DNA from: Micromonospora olivasterospora
GTDB taxonomy: Bacteria; Actinomycetota; Actinomycetes; Mycobacteriales; Micromonosporaceae
Length of the DNA: 64,000 nt
Direction: 5' to 3'
NCBI RefSeq assembly: GCF_007830265.1
Contig: NZ_VLKE01000001.1
Span: 2,666,001 to 2,730,000, forward strand
The position numbers were made by a program, and so were the translations under genes. Position 1 is the stretch's first letter. Each line of letters opens with the position of its first letter. The notes under the pieces were generated by a model, which was not told the DNA's origin, did no database searches, and was given only the letters and a program-made list of their open reading frames with translations. This document shows positions 39,447 to 48,011 of the stretch, one piece after another.

Positions 39447-40028
39447 ATGACCAGCAGCACCGGATCGGTTACCCGCGAGTGGGACGGCCTCACCATCCCG
39501 ACCGCCGGCACCTATCTGCTGGACGCGGCGCACAAGCGGGTCGGGTTCGTCGCCCGGCACATGATGGTCAGCAAGGTCCGCGGTGAGTTCGCCGAGGCGA
39601 CCGCCACGATCACCGTCGCCGAGGACCCCCTGGAGTCGTCCGTCGTCGCCACCATCCAGGCCGCGAGCATCAACACGGCGCAGGCCGACCGCGACGCCCA
39701 CCTGCGCAGCCCCGAGTTTCTCGACGCCGAGTCCTTCCCGACCCTGGAATACCGGAGCACGGGCGTCAAGTCCCGCAACGGCAACGAGTTCGTCCTCTCC
39801 GGCGAACTGACGGTCAAGGGCGTCACCCGGCCGGTCGACCTGGAGGTCGAGTTCGAGGGCGTCGGCCGTACGCCGTTCGGCACCGACGTCTTCGGCTTCA
39901 CCGCCACCACCGAGATCGACCGCGAGGAGTTCGGCCTGACCTGGAACGTCGCCCTGGAGACGGGTGGCGTGCTGGTGGGCAAGAAGATCAAGATCGAGAT
40001 CGAGGGCGAGGCTGTCCGCCAGGCCTGA
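39447..40028 (+). CDS. YceI-family lipid-binding protein
   Basis: This 193-residue lipocalin-like protein has TYLLDAAHKRVGFVARHMMVSKVRGEF at the start, DRDAHLRSPEFLDAESFPTLEY in the middle and GELTVKGVTRPVDLEVEFEG later, all YceI marks. YceI proteins bind isoprenoid or similar lipids, and many respond to stress. There is no signal peptide, so it is cytoplasmic, as often in actinobacteria. GGAGGAG precedes the ATG. Controlled probably by the divergent MarR protein. Confidence 0.93.
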   Translation: MTSSTGSVTREWDGLTIPTAGTYLLDAAHKRVGFVARHMMVSKVRGEFAEATATITVAEDPLESSVVATIQAASINTAQADRDAHLRSPEFLDAESFPTLEYRSTGVKSRNGNEFVLSGELTVKGVTRPVDLEVEFEGVGRTPFGTDVFGFTATTEIDREEFGLTWNVALETGGVLVGKKIKIEIEGEAVRQA

Positions 40029-40050
40029 CCACAGCGAACCACGAGGCCCC

Positions 40051-40081
40051 GGGCCCGCGCCGCACCAGTCGGCGCGGGCCC
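40051..40081. terminator. Strong hairpin after yceI
   Basis: A perfect 12-bp stem (GGGCCCGCGCCG with CGGCGCGGGCCC) has a 7-nt loop, 22 bp after the stop codon. The rest of the 319-bp gap up to 40347 shows no gene; the promoter of the ligase gene should be there. Confidence 0.7.
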
Positions 40082-40347
40082 GTCGCCGTCTCCGCCGCCC
40101 GCGCCCCGCAACCACCAGCCGGTGGTGCGATTCGTCACGCGTCGCTCACCGCCGTGGATGGTGGCGGGCCCGGTGAGCTGGGTAGAGATTCCGGCCGGGA
40201 GCGCGTTCCGGTCGGGTCGTGGTCGTCCGCCGCGGTGATCGCCCGGCGTCGACCTCTGGCCCGGCACGGTGGGCGCTTTTACCCTAGATGGTTCACAATC
40301 CGCTGCGGGGAAGCTCCAGCCCGTAGCGCCTCGCGCCGGGAGGGCAC

Positions 40348-41826
40348 ATGGGCAAGGACGTCGAGCAGGGTGCCTTCTCCCGGGAGGACCGGGTCCGCTA
40401 CCGGCAGAAGGTCCGGCGGTGCCTGGACGTCTTCGCGCTGATGCTGGACGACTTCGGGTTCGACGCCGACCGGCCGATGACCGGCCTGGAGATCGAGCTG
40501 AACCTCGTGGACGCGGCCGCCGAGCCGGCCATGCGCAACGAGGAGATTCTCGCCGCCATCGCCGACCCGCTCTTCCAGACCGAACTGGGACAGTTCAACC
40601 TGGAGCTGAACGCCCAGCCCCGGCTGATCGAGGGAACCGGCTTCGCCGACTACGAGCGCGAGCTGCGCAACAGCCTCGACCGGGCCGACGAGCGGGCGGC
40701 CCGGTCCGACGCCCGGATCCTCCTGGTCGGCATCCTGCCCACCCTCACCGAACGCCACCTCGTCGTCGACAACCTCTCCACCAACGCCCGGTACCGGGTG
40801 CTCAACGACCAGATCGTCGGCGCCCGGGGCGAGGACATCGAGCTGGACATCCGGGGTGTGGAGCGGCTGCGGACGCACACCGACTCGATCGCGCCGGAGG
40901 CGGCCTGCACCAGCCTCCAGTTCCACCTCCAGGTCGCGCCGGACAGCTTCGCCGACTACTGGAACGCGTCCCAGGCCATCGCCGGGGTGCAGGTCGCGAT
41001 CGGGGCCAACTCCCCGTTCCTGTACGGGCGGCAGCTCTGGGCCGAGACCCGCATCGCCCTGTTCCAGCAGGCCACCGACACCCGTCCCGACGAGCTGAAG
41101 GCCCAGGGCGTCCGTCCCCGGGTCTGGTTCGGTGAGCGCTGGATCACCTCGATCTTCGACCTGTTCGAGGAGAACGTCCGCTACTTCCCGCCGCTGCTGC
41201 CCGTCTGCGAGGACGAGGACCCCGTCGAGGTGCTGCACGCCGGCGGGGTGCCCGAGCTGAGCGAGCTGCGGCTGCACAACGGCACCGTCTACCGGTGGAA
41301 CCGCCCGGTCTACGACATCATGAACGGCCGCCCGCACCTGCGCGTGGAGAACCGGGTGCTGCCCGCCGGGCCGACCGTGGTCGACATGCTCGCCAACGCC
41401 GCGTTCTACTTCGGACTCGCCCGAGGGTTGGCCGAGGCGGACCGGCCGATCTGGAGCCAGCTCACGTTCAGCTCGGCGGAGGAGAACTTCCACGCGGCCG
41501 CCCGGCGCGGCATGGACGCCGTCCTGCACTGGCCCCGCCTCGGCGACGTACCGGTGACCAAGCTGGTGCTGGACACGCTGCTGCCGACGGCCGCGACCGG
41601 GCTGGACCGCTTCGGCGTGGCCCCCGCCGAGCGGGACCGGCTGCTCGGCATCATCGAGCAGCGCTGCCGTACCGGCCGCAACGGCGCGGTCTGGCAGACC
41701 GAGGCGGTCTGGGCCGCCGAACGCCACCGGCGCATGGACCGCGACACTGCCCTGCACCACATGGTGCGGCGCTACGCGGAACTCCAGCGCGGCAACGAGC
41801 CGGTGCACACCTGGCCGGTCGACTGA
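40348..41826 (+). CDS. Glutamate-cysteine ligase-like enzyme (GCS2 family)
   Basis: This 492-residue protein belongs to the GCS2 glutamate-cysteine ligase group. TGLEIELNLVD near residue 46 and LGQFNLELNAQPR near 80 form the ATP/metal-binding strands, and TSLQFHLQVAPDSF and RVENRVLPAGPT are further family blocks. The family joins an amino acid to Glu's gamma carboxyl or a similar acid, but actinobacteria use mycothiol rather than glutathione, so the true product is uncertain (an ergothioneine-type EgtA role is one option). GGGAGGG precedes the ATG. Convergent with the membrane protein at 41834. Confidence 0.8.
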   Translation: MGKDVEQGAFSREDRVRYRQKVRRCLDVFALMLDDFGFDADRPMTGLEIELNLVDAAAEPAMRNEEILAAIADPLFQTELGQFNLELNAQPRLIEGTGFADYERELRNSLDRADERAARSDARILLVGILPTLTERHLVVDNLSTNARYRVLNDQIVGARGEDIELDIRGVERLRTHTDSIAPEAACTSLQFHLQVAPDSFADYWNASQAIAGVQVAIGANSPFLYGRQLWAETRIALFQQATDTRPDELKAQGVRPRVWFGERWITSIFDLFEENVRYFPPLLPVCEDEDPVEVLHAGGVPELSELRLHNGTVYRWNRPVYDIMNGRPHLRVENRVLPAGPTVVDMLANAAFYFGLARGLAEADRPIWSQLTFSSAEENFHAAARRGMDAVLHWPRLGDVPVTKLVLDTLLPTAATGLDRFGVAPAERDRLLGIIEQRCRTGRNGAVWQTEAVWAAERHRRMDRDTALHHMVRRYAELQRGNEPVHTWPVD

Positions 41827-41833
41827 CCGGCGG

Positions 41834-43195
41834 TCAGCGGGCGCGCCGGGCGCCGCGGGACCTCGGCGCCGGCCGCTCCGCCGCCACGTCACCCCCCGCC
41901 GCGGGTACGCCGCCCGCGTCGCCGGGGCCAGTTTCGCCGGCGGCCCGGGCCGTGCCGGTCGTGGCGCTGCCGCGGGGCACGGCCGATCCGACCGGCACGG
42001 GGGACGTGAGCGGCTCGGCCGGCCCGGTGGACGGCACAGCCCCGCCCGACCCGACCGGCTCGGACGGCGGCCCGGCGGGGGCGTCGTCCACCTCGCCGGT
42101 ACGCTGCCGCGGTATCGCCACCGGCACGTCCGGGACCGCCACCGGCACGTCCGGGACCGCCACCGGCACGTCCGGGACCGCCACCGGCACGTCCGGGACC
42201 GCCACCGGCACGTCGGGGCGGCGGCGCGCCGCCCGTTGGGCCAGCGCGGCGGCCAGTACCGACCCGGCGAAGCCGGCGACGACGGCGTACGGCGCGACGA
42301 GGTGCGCCGACACCTGCTCCCGGCCGATCGCGGTGAGCCCGGGCACGGCGAGCAGGTAGGCGAGCGCGACGAGCAGCGGGCCGGCCGCGCCCGAGGCCGC
42401 CGCCCCGAGCCGGCGCTGCGGCGACCGGGCGGTACGCCGGGCGGCCAGCGACCCGATGAGCACCGCCGAGCCGAGCGCCAGCACCGCCCCCGGCCAGTAG
42501 AACCAGCCCCGGATCCAGAGGCTCGGGCTGTCGGCGCCGAGCTGCCAGATCCCGAGCTGCGCACTGCTCAGCCCGCGCCCGGACAGCACGCCGTCGAGCA
42601 CGGCGACCACCGCGAGGACCCAGAGCCAGCCGACGGTGGCGATCACGTTCGCGGCGGCGGCCGGCGAGCGCAGCGCCCAGACCGCCGTCAGCAGCCCGAC
42701 CAGCAGGCCAGCCCCGGCGTAACAGGCGGCCACGGTCTGCGGCGCCGCGACGCCCGGCACGGTGACCGCCCGGGCCGGCACGGCCACCAGCAGCATGGTG
42801 AGCAGGGCGCCGACGGCGCCGGCCAGCGCCAGGGCGATCGCCGTCGCCGGGCCACCGTCGTCCATCCGCCGGGTCGCCGGGTCCTCGGCCGTCGTACGAC
42901 GGGTCGCCGGGTCCTCGGCCGGCGAGGGTGCGTCGACGGGGCCGACCGCGACCTCGCCGGGGCCGGCGGGCGCCCGCCGCAGCCGCTGGGCGCAGACCGC
43001 GCCCGCGATCGTCGAGGTGCCCGCGATCCAGGTCGACCAGGCGAGGCTGGCCAGCCAGGCCGCCTCACCCGTGGTGGCGTCCGTCGCCCAGTCGATGATG
43101 CCCAGCCCGTAGCCGAAACCCAGTTGGGCCGCGCCCGCGCCGGCGGCGACGCCGGCAGCGGTGGCGATCGATCCTCCCCAGCCCAGTCTGGCCAT
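41834..43195 (-). CDS. Polytopic membrane protein with PDVPVAV repeats
   Basis: The 453 residues have about seven or eight hydrophobic segments in residues 5-330 (for example AIALALAGAVGALLTMLLVAVPA). A long disordered C-terminal tail starts with five PDVPVAV heptads and ends rich in Pro, Gly and Arg. No transporter or enzyme motif is recognised. It stops eight bases from the ligase gene (convergent) and is divergent from the PASTA gene at 43309. Confidence 0.7.
   Translation of the reverse strand: MARLGWGGSIATAAGVAAGAGAAQLGFGYGLGIIDWATDATTGEAAWLASLAWSTWIAGTSTIAGAVCAQRLRRAPAGPGEVAVGPVDAPSPAEDPATRRTTAEDPATRRMDDGGPATAIALALAGAVGALLTMLLVAVPARAVTVPGVAAPQTVAACYAGAGLLVGLLTAVWALRSPAAAANVIATVGWLWVLAVVAVLDGVLSGRGLSSAQLGIWQLGADSPSLWIRGWFYWPGAVLALGSAVLIGSLAARRTARSPQRRLGAAASGAAGPLLVALAYLLAVPGLTAIGREQVSAHLVAPYAVVAGFAGSVLAAALAQRAARRRPDVPVAVPDVPVAVPDVPVAVPDVPVAVPDVPVAIPRQRTGEVDDAPAGPPSEPVGSGGAVPSTGPAEPLTSPVPVGSAVPRGSATTGTARAAGETGPGDAGGVPAAGGDVAAERPAPRSRGARRAR
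42117..42220. repeat. Five tandem 21-bp repeats in the membrane protein gene
   Basis: Units of GCCACCGGCACGTCCGGGACC start at 42117, 42138, 42159, 42180 and 42201 (the last diverges). They encode PDVPVAV heptads on the minus strand and keep the frame. Confidence 0.95.
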
Positions 43196-43308
43196 GCCGG
43201 GCAGCGTAACCCTCCTCGGCCGGCCCGGCGAGTCGCGGCGGAAGAGCCCCGGCCGGAGCGCTTGGCGCGGTCCCGGTACGGTCGCCGGTGAATGAGGTGG
43301 TGGGCGCG

Positions 43309-43995
43309 ATGACCGACGGGATCACCGGTGGGGAGACGTACCCGGGCGAGCCGGCGACGGACGGGCCGGGACGGCTGACGAAGGCGCTCGGCGCCGGCCT
43401 CGCCGTCGCGCTGCTCGCCACGATCGGCGCGACCGGCGGCTGGCTGCTGGCCGGCGACGAGGGCACCCCGCCCGCGCCACCGGACGCGGGCGCCGGCGCG
43501 CGGGTCACGCCCTCCGAGGCGTCGCCGCCGACCGTCCGGACGCCCGCGCCGACGCATCGGACCAGCGCGCCCGCCCAGGCCAGCGGCCTGACCGTCCCGC
43601 CCGTGGTCGGCACGGACTTCGAGGACGCCCGGGACGAGCTGCGGGACCGGCGCCTCGGCTGGCGGCTGGTCTTCGGCACGGGTACGGGGCGGCAGGTGGC
43701 CCGCAGCACCCCGCCGCCGGGCGCGCCCGTGAGCCGGGGCACCACCGTCACGCTGTACGTCGCCGGACCCGCGCCCACGCTCACCGTGCCGGACCTGCTC
43801 GGCGACGACTGCGACGACGCGGCCGACGAACTGGTCGACGAGGGCTTCTACCCGCGCTACCGCACCGGCCGCAAGGGCACCGTCACCGCCCAGCACCCCG
43901 GCCCCGACACCCCCGCCTCCTGGAACGACGAGGTGGCCCTGACCTGCGGTGACGAGCCGTCCGACCCGACCGGGGAGCCCACACCCACCCCGTGA
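43309..43995 (+). CDS. Single-pass membrane protein with PASTA domains
   Basis: The 228 residues comprise a short cytoplasmic N-terminus, one membrane segment (LGAGLAVALLATIGATGGWLL, about residues 25-45), a Thr/Pro linker and two PASTA-like domains. These are VPPVVGTDFEDARDELRDR and VPDLLGDDCDDAADELVDE. PASTA domains bind muropeptides or lipid II in kinases and penicillin-binding proteins. Here no kinase is attached, so it may act as a wall-sensing accessory protein. ATG with GAGGTGG eight bases upstream. Confidence 0.8.
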   Translation: MTDGITGGETYPGEPATDGPGRLTKALGAGLAVALLATIGATGGWLLAGDEGTPPAPPDAGAGARVTPSEASPPTVRTPAPTHRTSAPAQASGLTVPPVVGTDFEDARDELRDRRLGWRLVFGTGTGRQVARSTPPPGAPVSRGTTVTLYVAGPAPTLTVPDLLGDDCDDAADELVDEGFYPRYRTGRKGTVTAQHPGPDTPASWNDEVALTCGDEPSDPTGEPTPTP

Positions 43996-44080
43996 CGGGG
44001 AACGCGGTGCCGATCCCGGCCGATGTGGCGCGCAGCGACTAGCGTGGATTCCGAGCCGCCCGGTTGGGAAAGGACTTGCA

Positions 44081-44746
44081 ATGAGCGACGACCGCGACGA
44101 GTCCTCCCCCGCCGACGAGCCGACCCGCCCGCTGCCCCGACCCGGGGAGACCGCCCGTCAGGAGCCCGCCCCCGCGGTGTGGTCCGGGCGGGCCGGGGTG
44201 CCGGCACCGCGCCCGACGGAGTACCGCGAACCGGCCGGCGGCGGCTGGTACGCCGAGGAGCAGGCCGGCGGGCGCTGGTGGGCACCGATCGTGCTGGGCA
44301 TCGTGGCGCTGCTGCTGCTCGGCCTGCTCGGCGTCGGTGTCTGGCTGATCCTCCGGGCGGAGGAGAGCCCCGGCCCCCGGCAGGGTGCGTCCGTCCGCCC
44401 GACCACCGCCCCGGCGAGCAGCGGGGCGCCGACGACCGAGGCGACGACCGGTGGCCCGAGTACCACCCCGCCGGCCACCACCCCGGCCGCGGTGCCGATG
44501 CCGCCTCTGGTGGGGCTGTCCCGGGCCGACGCCGAGCGGATCCTGGACGAATTGGGCATCGACCACCGGGTCGAGACGCGGGCGTCCGACCGGCCGGCCG
44601 GCACCGTGATCGAGACCGAACCGGAGGCAGGGCGACTGGTGCCCGCCGGGCAGGAAGCCGTCCTGGTGGTCGCCGCACCGCCCGCGCCGACGACCAGCGC
44701 GGCGCCACCGACCACCGGGGAACCGACCGCCACCCCGACGCCCTGA
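44081..44746 (+). CDS. Single-pass membrane protein with one PASTA domain
   Basis: The 221 residues have an acidic, Pro-rich cytoplasmic part and a membrane segment at about 68-92 (WWAPIVLGIVALLLLGLLGVGVWLIL). A Thr/Pro/Ala linker follows, then one PASTA domain (PPLVGLSRADAERILDELG to GRLVPAGQEAVLVV) and another Pro/Thr tail. AAGGA precedes the ATG. It follows the other PASTA gene by 85 bp on the same strand, so the pair may be one unit, related to the PASTA kinase PknB 13 kb away. Confidence 0.8.
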   Translation: MSDDRDESSPADEPTRPLPRPGETARQEPAPAVWSGRAGVPAPRPTEYREPAGGGWYAEEQAGGRWWAPIVLGIVALLLLGLLGVGVWLILRAEESPGPRQGASVRPTTAPASSGAPTTEATTGGPSTTPPATTPAAVPMPPLVGLSRADAERILDELGIDHRVETRASDRPAGTVIETEPEAGRLVPAGQEAVLVVAAPPAPTTSAAPPTTGEPTATPTP

Positions 44747-44795
44747 CGCCCTAGCGGGCCGAGGGCCGACCGCCACCCGGACGGCCCCGGGAGCC

Positions 44796-45221
44796 TCACC
44801 ACATCCGGCGTCTGGTTCCCACCAGCCCGAGCCCGGCGAGGGAGATGGCCAGGCCGATGACGCCCGACCAGAACAGCGAGCGGCTGACCTGGTCCCGGCG
44901 GACGTCCGCCGCCGCTGTCGCCGTGCCGCCGCCGGTACCCGCCTCGGCCCAGTCCGCCACGCCGGCACCGGCCTCGGGCGGCTTGGCCGGGTCGGGCCAG
45001 CCCGGCTCGGCGGATGCCCACCATCCCGGGTCGGCCCGTTCGTCGATCACGGTGATCTCCGGCGCCGGGACCGGGGTGCCCAGTTCGGTGGCGGACGTGG
45101 CCGGGTACCGGGCCGCCATCACGAGGATGGTCGCGGCGCCGAGGAGCGCCAGCAGGGCGAAGGCGTAGAGAGTACGGGACCTGTGGTGCCGCCGCGCGGT
45201 GGGCAGAGTGACCATGACCAT
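44796..45221 (-). CDS. Membrane protein with two transmembrane segments
   Basis: The 141 residues show a membrane segment near the N-terminus (TLYAFALLALLGAATILVMAA) and a second near the C-terminus (SLFWSGVIGLAISLAGLGLVG). Between them is an acidic, Trp/Pro-rich external part. No family recognised. Starts at 45221 or 45215 are possible. It is convergent with the PASTA gene. Confidence 0.65.
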   Translation of the reverse strand: MVMVTLPTARRHHRSRTLYAFALLALLGAATILVMAARYPATSATELGTPVPAPEITVIDERADPGWWASAEPGWPDPAKPPEAGAGVADWAEAGTGGGTATAAADVRRDQVSRSLFWSGVIGLAISLAGLGLVGTRRRMW

Positions 45222-45323
45222 CCCAGGTTCAGGGTCCGGGATGCGCGGGGTGGAGACGTTTCGCCGGGGTGGCGTACCGATTCTATGGCGTCGCCGCGCG
45301 CCCTGACCTGGGATTGGGCCGGG

Positions 45324-45608
45324 TCAGCCCACCCGGACGGGAGTGCGGACCAGTGGGCGGCGCGGCCGGACGGTGTGCTGCCGGGGCTGTGGTGTGACGC
45401 GCAACTGGCGCAGCCCGGCCGCCTGCACGAAGATGGACCGCCGGCTGACCGCGTCCCCCGTCGCGTTCAGCTCGTAGCCGTCGAGCCACATCCAACCGTC
45501 GTACGTGGGCCAGTCGTGTACCCGGATCACCCGGAACATGATGGGTCTGAGGAACTGGACACTCGCCGCGCGAGTCACGTGCAGTACGTCACCGGAGCGG
45601 GGAAGCAC
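45324..45608 (-). CDS. Small protein, family A copy 2
   Basis: The 94 residues start at GTG 45608 with GGAG six bases upstream; the longer open frame upstream has no ribosome site and is not conserved. The core VTRAASVQF ... FRVI ... PTYDGWMWLDGYEL ... IFVQAAGLR matches the protein at 2263-2523. About 26 of 43 residues in the ungapped core are identical by hand count. The tail is longer and Arg/Pro-rich. Function unknown. It is divergent from the XRE-DUF397 module. Confidence 0.65.
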   Translation of the reverse strand: MLPRSGDVLHVTRAASVQFLRPIMFRVIRVHDWPTYDGWMWLDGYELNATGDAVSRRSIFVQAAGLRQLRVTPQPRQHTVRPRRPLVRTPVRVG

Positions 45609-46243
45609 AAAGGGCTCCTGGGAAGATCGGCCGGCGGCGGGCCGGCGGGAGCGGGCTTTTCGGGGGATCGTGCGGCCCGGCGTCGGAGTCGTGCCCCTGG
45701 ACGGGTCGTGCGGGTGGTGGTGGTCGGGTCGTACCCGCTGGTGGCGTGCCGTCGCCCGACCATCACCCGGCTGCTCCCGGTCGTCGCGCCCGCCGCCACA
45801 GCCGTCCGGCGTCCAGCGGCGGGGTCTTGAGCCCGAGGGCAGTCTGTCGTGCGGTGCCCGGGCCGGGACGCTCGACCGGCGCCTTCCGTCGCGACGGAAG
45901 ACCCCCCTCCCCGGCGGCCGACCGGAACGGTGAGTGACCCGAGCCCTACGGACAGACTGCATCAGTGGCGTGCCTCATGCAAGTTGCATGTCGACTTTTG
46001 CCGATACGTGAACGCCCCCCGCAAATAGACGCTTGATACCCTCGTCGCGAGGGCGGCAGACTGGACGCCGGTTTCGCCCGCCGCGGCCGGCCGACGACCG
46101 GCACCATCCCCGCCGCGAACGCTCGCCCGCCGCTCGACGGTCGCGCCCCCGGCGGGCGTCGAGCCCCGAGCGCGATCGACCGGAGGTGGCCGGGTGAGCC
46201 CGAGCAGCGAGCGGTCCCGACAAACGATCCGACAGGTGACGCC
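45609..46243. other. Long divergent intergenic region with a palindrome
   Basis: The 635 bp between the family A protein and the XRE regulator hold no convincing gene. Its middle (45960-46050) is AT-richer than the genome and contains the palindrome at 45976-45990 and several promoter-like boxes (TTGCCG, GATACC), none certain. Confidence 0.4.
45976..45990. promoter_or_regulatory. 15-bp palindrome, candidate XRE operator
   Basis: CATGCAAGTTGCATG is a perfect dyad around its central base, sitting in the AT-rich part of the divergent region. XRE regulators bind such compact dyads, and the XRE gene downstream is the obvious candidate. Confidence 0.55.
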
Positions 46244-47122
46244 GTGAGCGAGCGGCGCAGCCCCACCATCCGGCGTCGTCGGCTCGGCGCCGAACTGCGC
46301 CGCCACCGCGAGGCGGCCGGCATCACCATCGAGGGGGTCGCCGAGCGGCTGGAGTGCTCCGCGTCGAAGATCTCCCGCATCGAGACCGGTCACACCACGG
46401 CCACCCCGCGCGACGTCCGCGACATGCTGCTCATCTACGGGGTGACCGGCGTGGAGAGCGACGAGCTGGTGCAGATCGCCCGGGAGGCGCGGCAGAAGGG
46501 CTGGTGGCACCCGTACAGCACCGTGCTGGTCGGGGCGTACGTCGGCCTGGAGGCGGCGGCCAGCTCGATCCGGGCGTACGAGCAACAGGTCGTGCCGGGG
46601 CTGCTCGAAACAGAGGAGTACGCCTCTGCGATGATCCGGGCCGCACGGCCGGATTTCACGGCCGAGCAGGTTCAGCAACGGGTGCGTGTCCGTCTGGGCC
46701 GTCAGTCGTTGTTGACCCAGGACGATCCGGTCGATCTGTGGGTGGTGCTCGATGAGGCGGTGCTGAGCCGGCCGGTGGGCGGCGACGCGGTCATGCGTGG
46801 TCAGCTCCAGCGGCTGGTGGAGGTGGCGGAACTGCCGAATGTGACGCTCCAGGTCCTGCCCTTCGAGGTCGGGGCGCACGCCGGCATGGACGGCACGTTC
46901 ACCATTCTCAGCTTCCCCGAAGCGGGTGATCCCGATGTCGTGTACGCGGAGAACGCCACGGGTGGGCTCTTTCTCGAGAAGAGCGACGAACTGCAGAAGT
47001 ACAGCTTCATCTTCGATCACATTCGAGCAGCGGCCATACGCCCGGAGGAATCCGTGGCACACATCGCGAAACTGGCAGAGGAGCCGTTGTGGAAGTGGCG
47101 ACCAAGGGGTCCCTGGACCTGA
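46244..47122 (+). CDS. XRE-family regulator with DUF5753 domain
   Basis: The 292 residues start with an XRE helix-turn-helix at about 12-70 (RLGAELRRHREAAGITIEGVAERLECSASKISRIETG). They continue with the DUF5753 domain (EQQVVPGLLETEEYASAMI, WVVLDEAVLSRPVGG, LQVLPFEVGAHAGMDGTF). These proteins pair with DUF397 proteins in actinobacteria, as in the WhiJ-type developmental systems of Streptomyces. GTG start with AGGTGA upstream. Overlaps the next gene by 34 bp. Confidence 0.93.
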   Translation: MSERRSPTIRRRRLGAELRRHREAAGITIEGVAERLECSASKISRIETGHTTATPRDVRDMLLIYGVTGVESDELVQIAREARQKGWWHPYSTVLVGAYVGLEAAASSIRAYEQQVVPGLLETEEYASAMIRAARPDFTAEQVQQRVRVRLGRQSLLTQDDPVDLWVVLDEAVLSRPVGGDAVMRGQLQRLVEVAELPNVTLQVLPFEVGAHAGMDGTFTILSFPEAGDPDVVYAENATGGLFLEKSDELQKYSFIFDHIRAAAIRPEESVAHIAKLAEEPLWKWRPRGPWT

Positions 47123-47313
47123 CGCAGGCAGCATGGTTCAAGAGCTCGAAGAGCGGGCCGAACTGCGACAACTGCGTCGAGGTGGCGTACGTGACCGGTG
47201 CGGTCGGGGTGCGGGACTCGAAGGACAAGACCGGGCCGGCCCTGATCTTCTCGCCGGCTGACTGGCACGCCTTCGTCGCCGGTGCCAGGGGCGGTGCGTT
47301 CGTCCGGGAGTGA
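47089..47313 (+). CDS. DUF397 protein
   Basis: The 74 residues show the DUF397 pattern: WFKSSKSGPNCDNCVEVAYV near the start, VGVRDSKDKTGPALIFS in the middle and ADWHAFVAGARGG at the end. The GTG start has GAGGAG five bases upstream and lies inside the XRE gene, so the two are coupled. DUF397 proteins are thought to modulate their XRE partner; some XRE/DUF397 pairs act like toxin-antitoxin modules. Two Cys residues in NCDNC may bind metal. Confidence 0.93.
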   Translation: MEVATKGSLDLTQAAWFKSSKSGPNCDNCVEVAYVTGAVGVRDSKDKTGPALIFSPADWHAFVAGARGGAFVRE

Positions 47314-47537
47314 TCGACACCCGGACAACGGCGGGCGCGGCCCGTCCGGCAGCGCCGCCGGGCGGGCCGCGCCCGCCGCGCGTACGGCCTGGATCGCCCG
47401 GAGCTCGCCCTGCTCACGGCCGCGACCAATCGCGCGGGAGCCGTCGCCCCCGCCGTCCCGGCTCGTTGTACCCCTCGGTACGGCGCTGGTCGACAACCCG
47501 CCGCACGGATCGGCAACCGAGCGAGGCAGGCGAGACG

Positions 47538-47948
47538 ATGACGACGATCGGGTCAGACAACCTCACCAACGGTCCGGGCAAGCCGGAGCGGTTCGGCGGC
47601 AAGTACCGCGGGGCCCGGCGGGACACCGTCCTGACCGAGGTGGTCTCCGGCGACACCGAGATCGGCGATCGGGACGGCGGATCGGGGGTCGCCGACCAGT
47701 CCGCGCCGCTGTCGCTGCCCTCGCTGGACCCGAACCCGCTCACCGAGCCGTCGTTCCCGCCGGCGGGCTGGTCCGTCGAACCGACGGTCACGGAGTCCCT
47801 GGCGGACCATCCGTTGCTGCGCGGCCTGCTCCTGGAACTGCCGCCGCGGGGCAGCGTGCCGCCGCCCGGCTGGCTGGACCGCTGGTTCGAGGCGACGCGG
47901 GCCATCCTGGAGCTGCTGTACGTGCAGGGGACGGGCCGGTCACGCTGA
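47538..47948 (+). CDS. Small acidic protein downstream of XRE-DUF397
   Basis: The 136-residue protein is largely polar (MTTIGSDNLTNGPGKPERFGG), Pro- and Asp-rich in the middle. A helical C-terminus reads WLDRWFEATRAILELLYVQG. No family recognised. Same strand as the XRE-DUF397 pair and 225 bp after it. In Streptomyces, abaA/WhiJ-type loci often carry a third small acidic gene, so it may belong to the module. ATG start. Confidence 0.6.
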   Translation: MTTIGSDNLTNGPGKPERFGGKYRGARRDTVLTEVVSGDTEIGDRDGGSGVADQSAPLSLPSLDPNPLTEPSFPPAGWSVEPTVTESLADHPLLRGLLLELPPRGSVPPPGWLDRWFEATRAILELLYVQGTGRSR

Positions 47949-48011
47949 CCAGCGCCGACGGTGCCGGGCAGGCCCTGGCTGCCGCTCGAGGTGGCGGGCG
48001 GGTGAGCCCGG

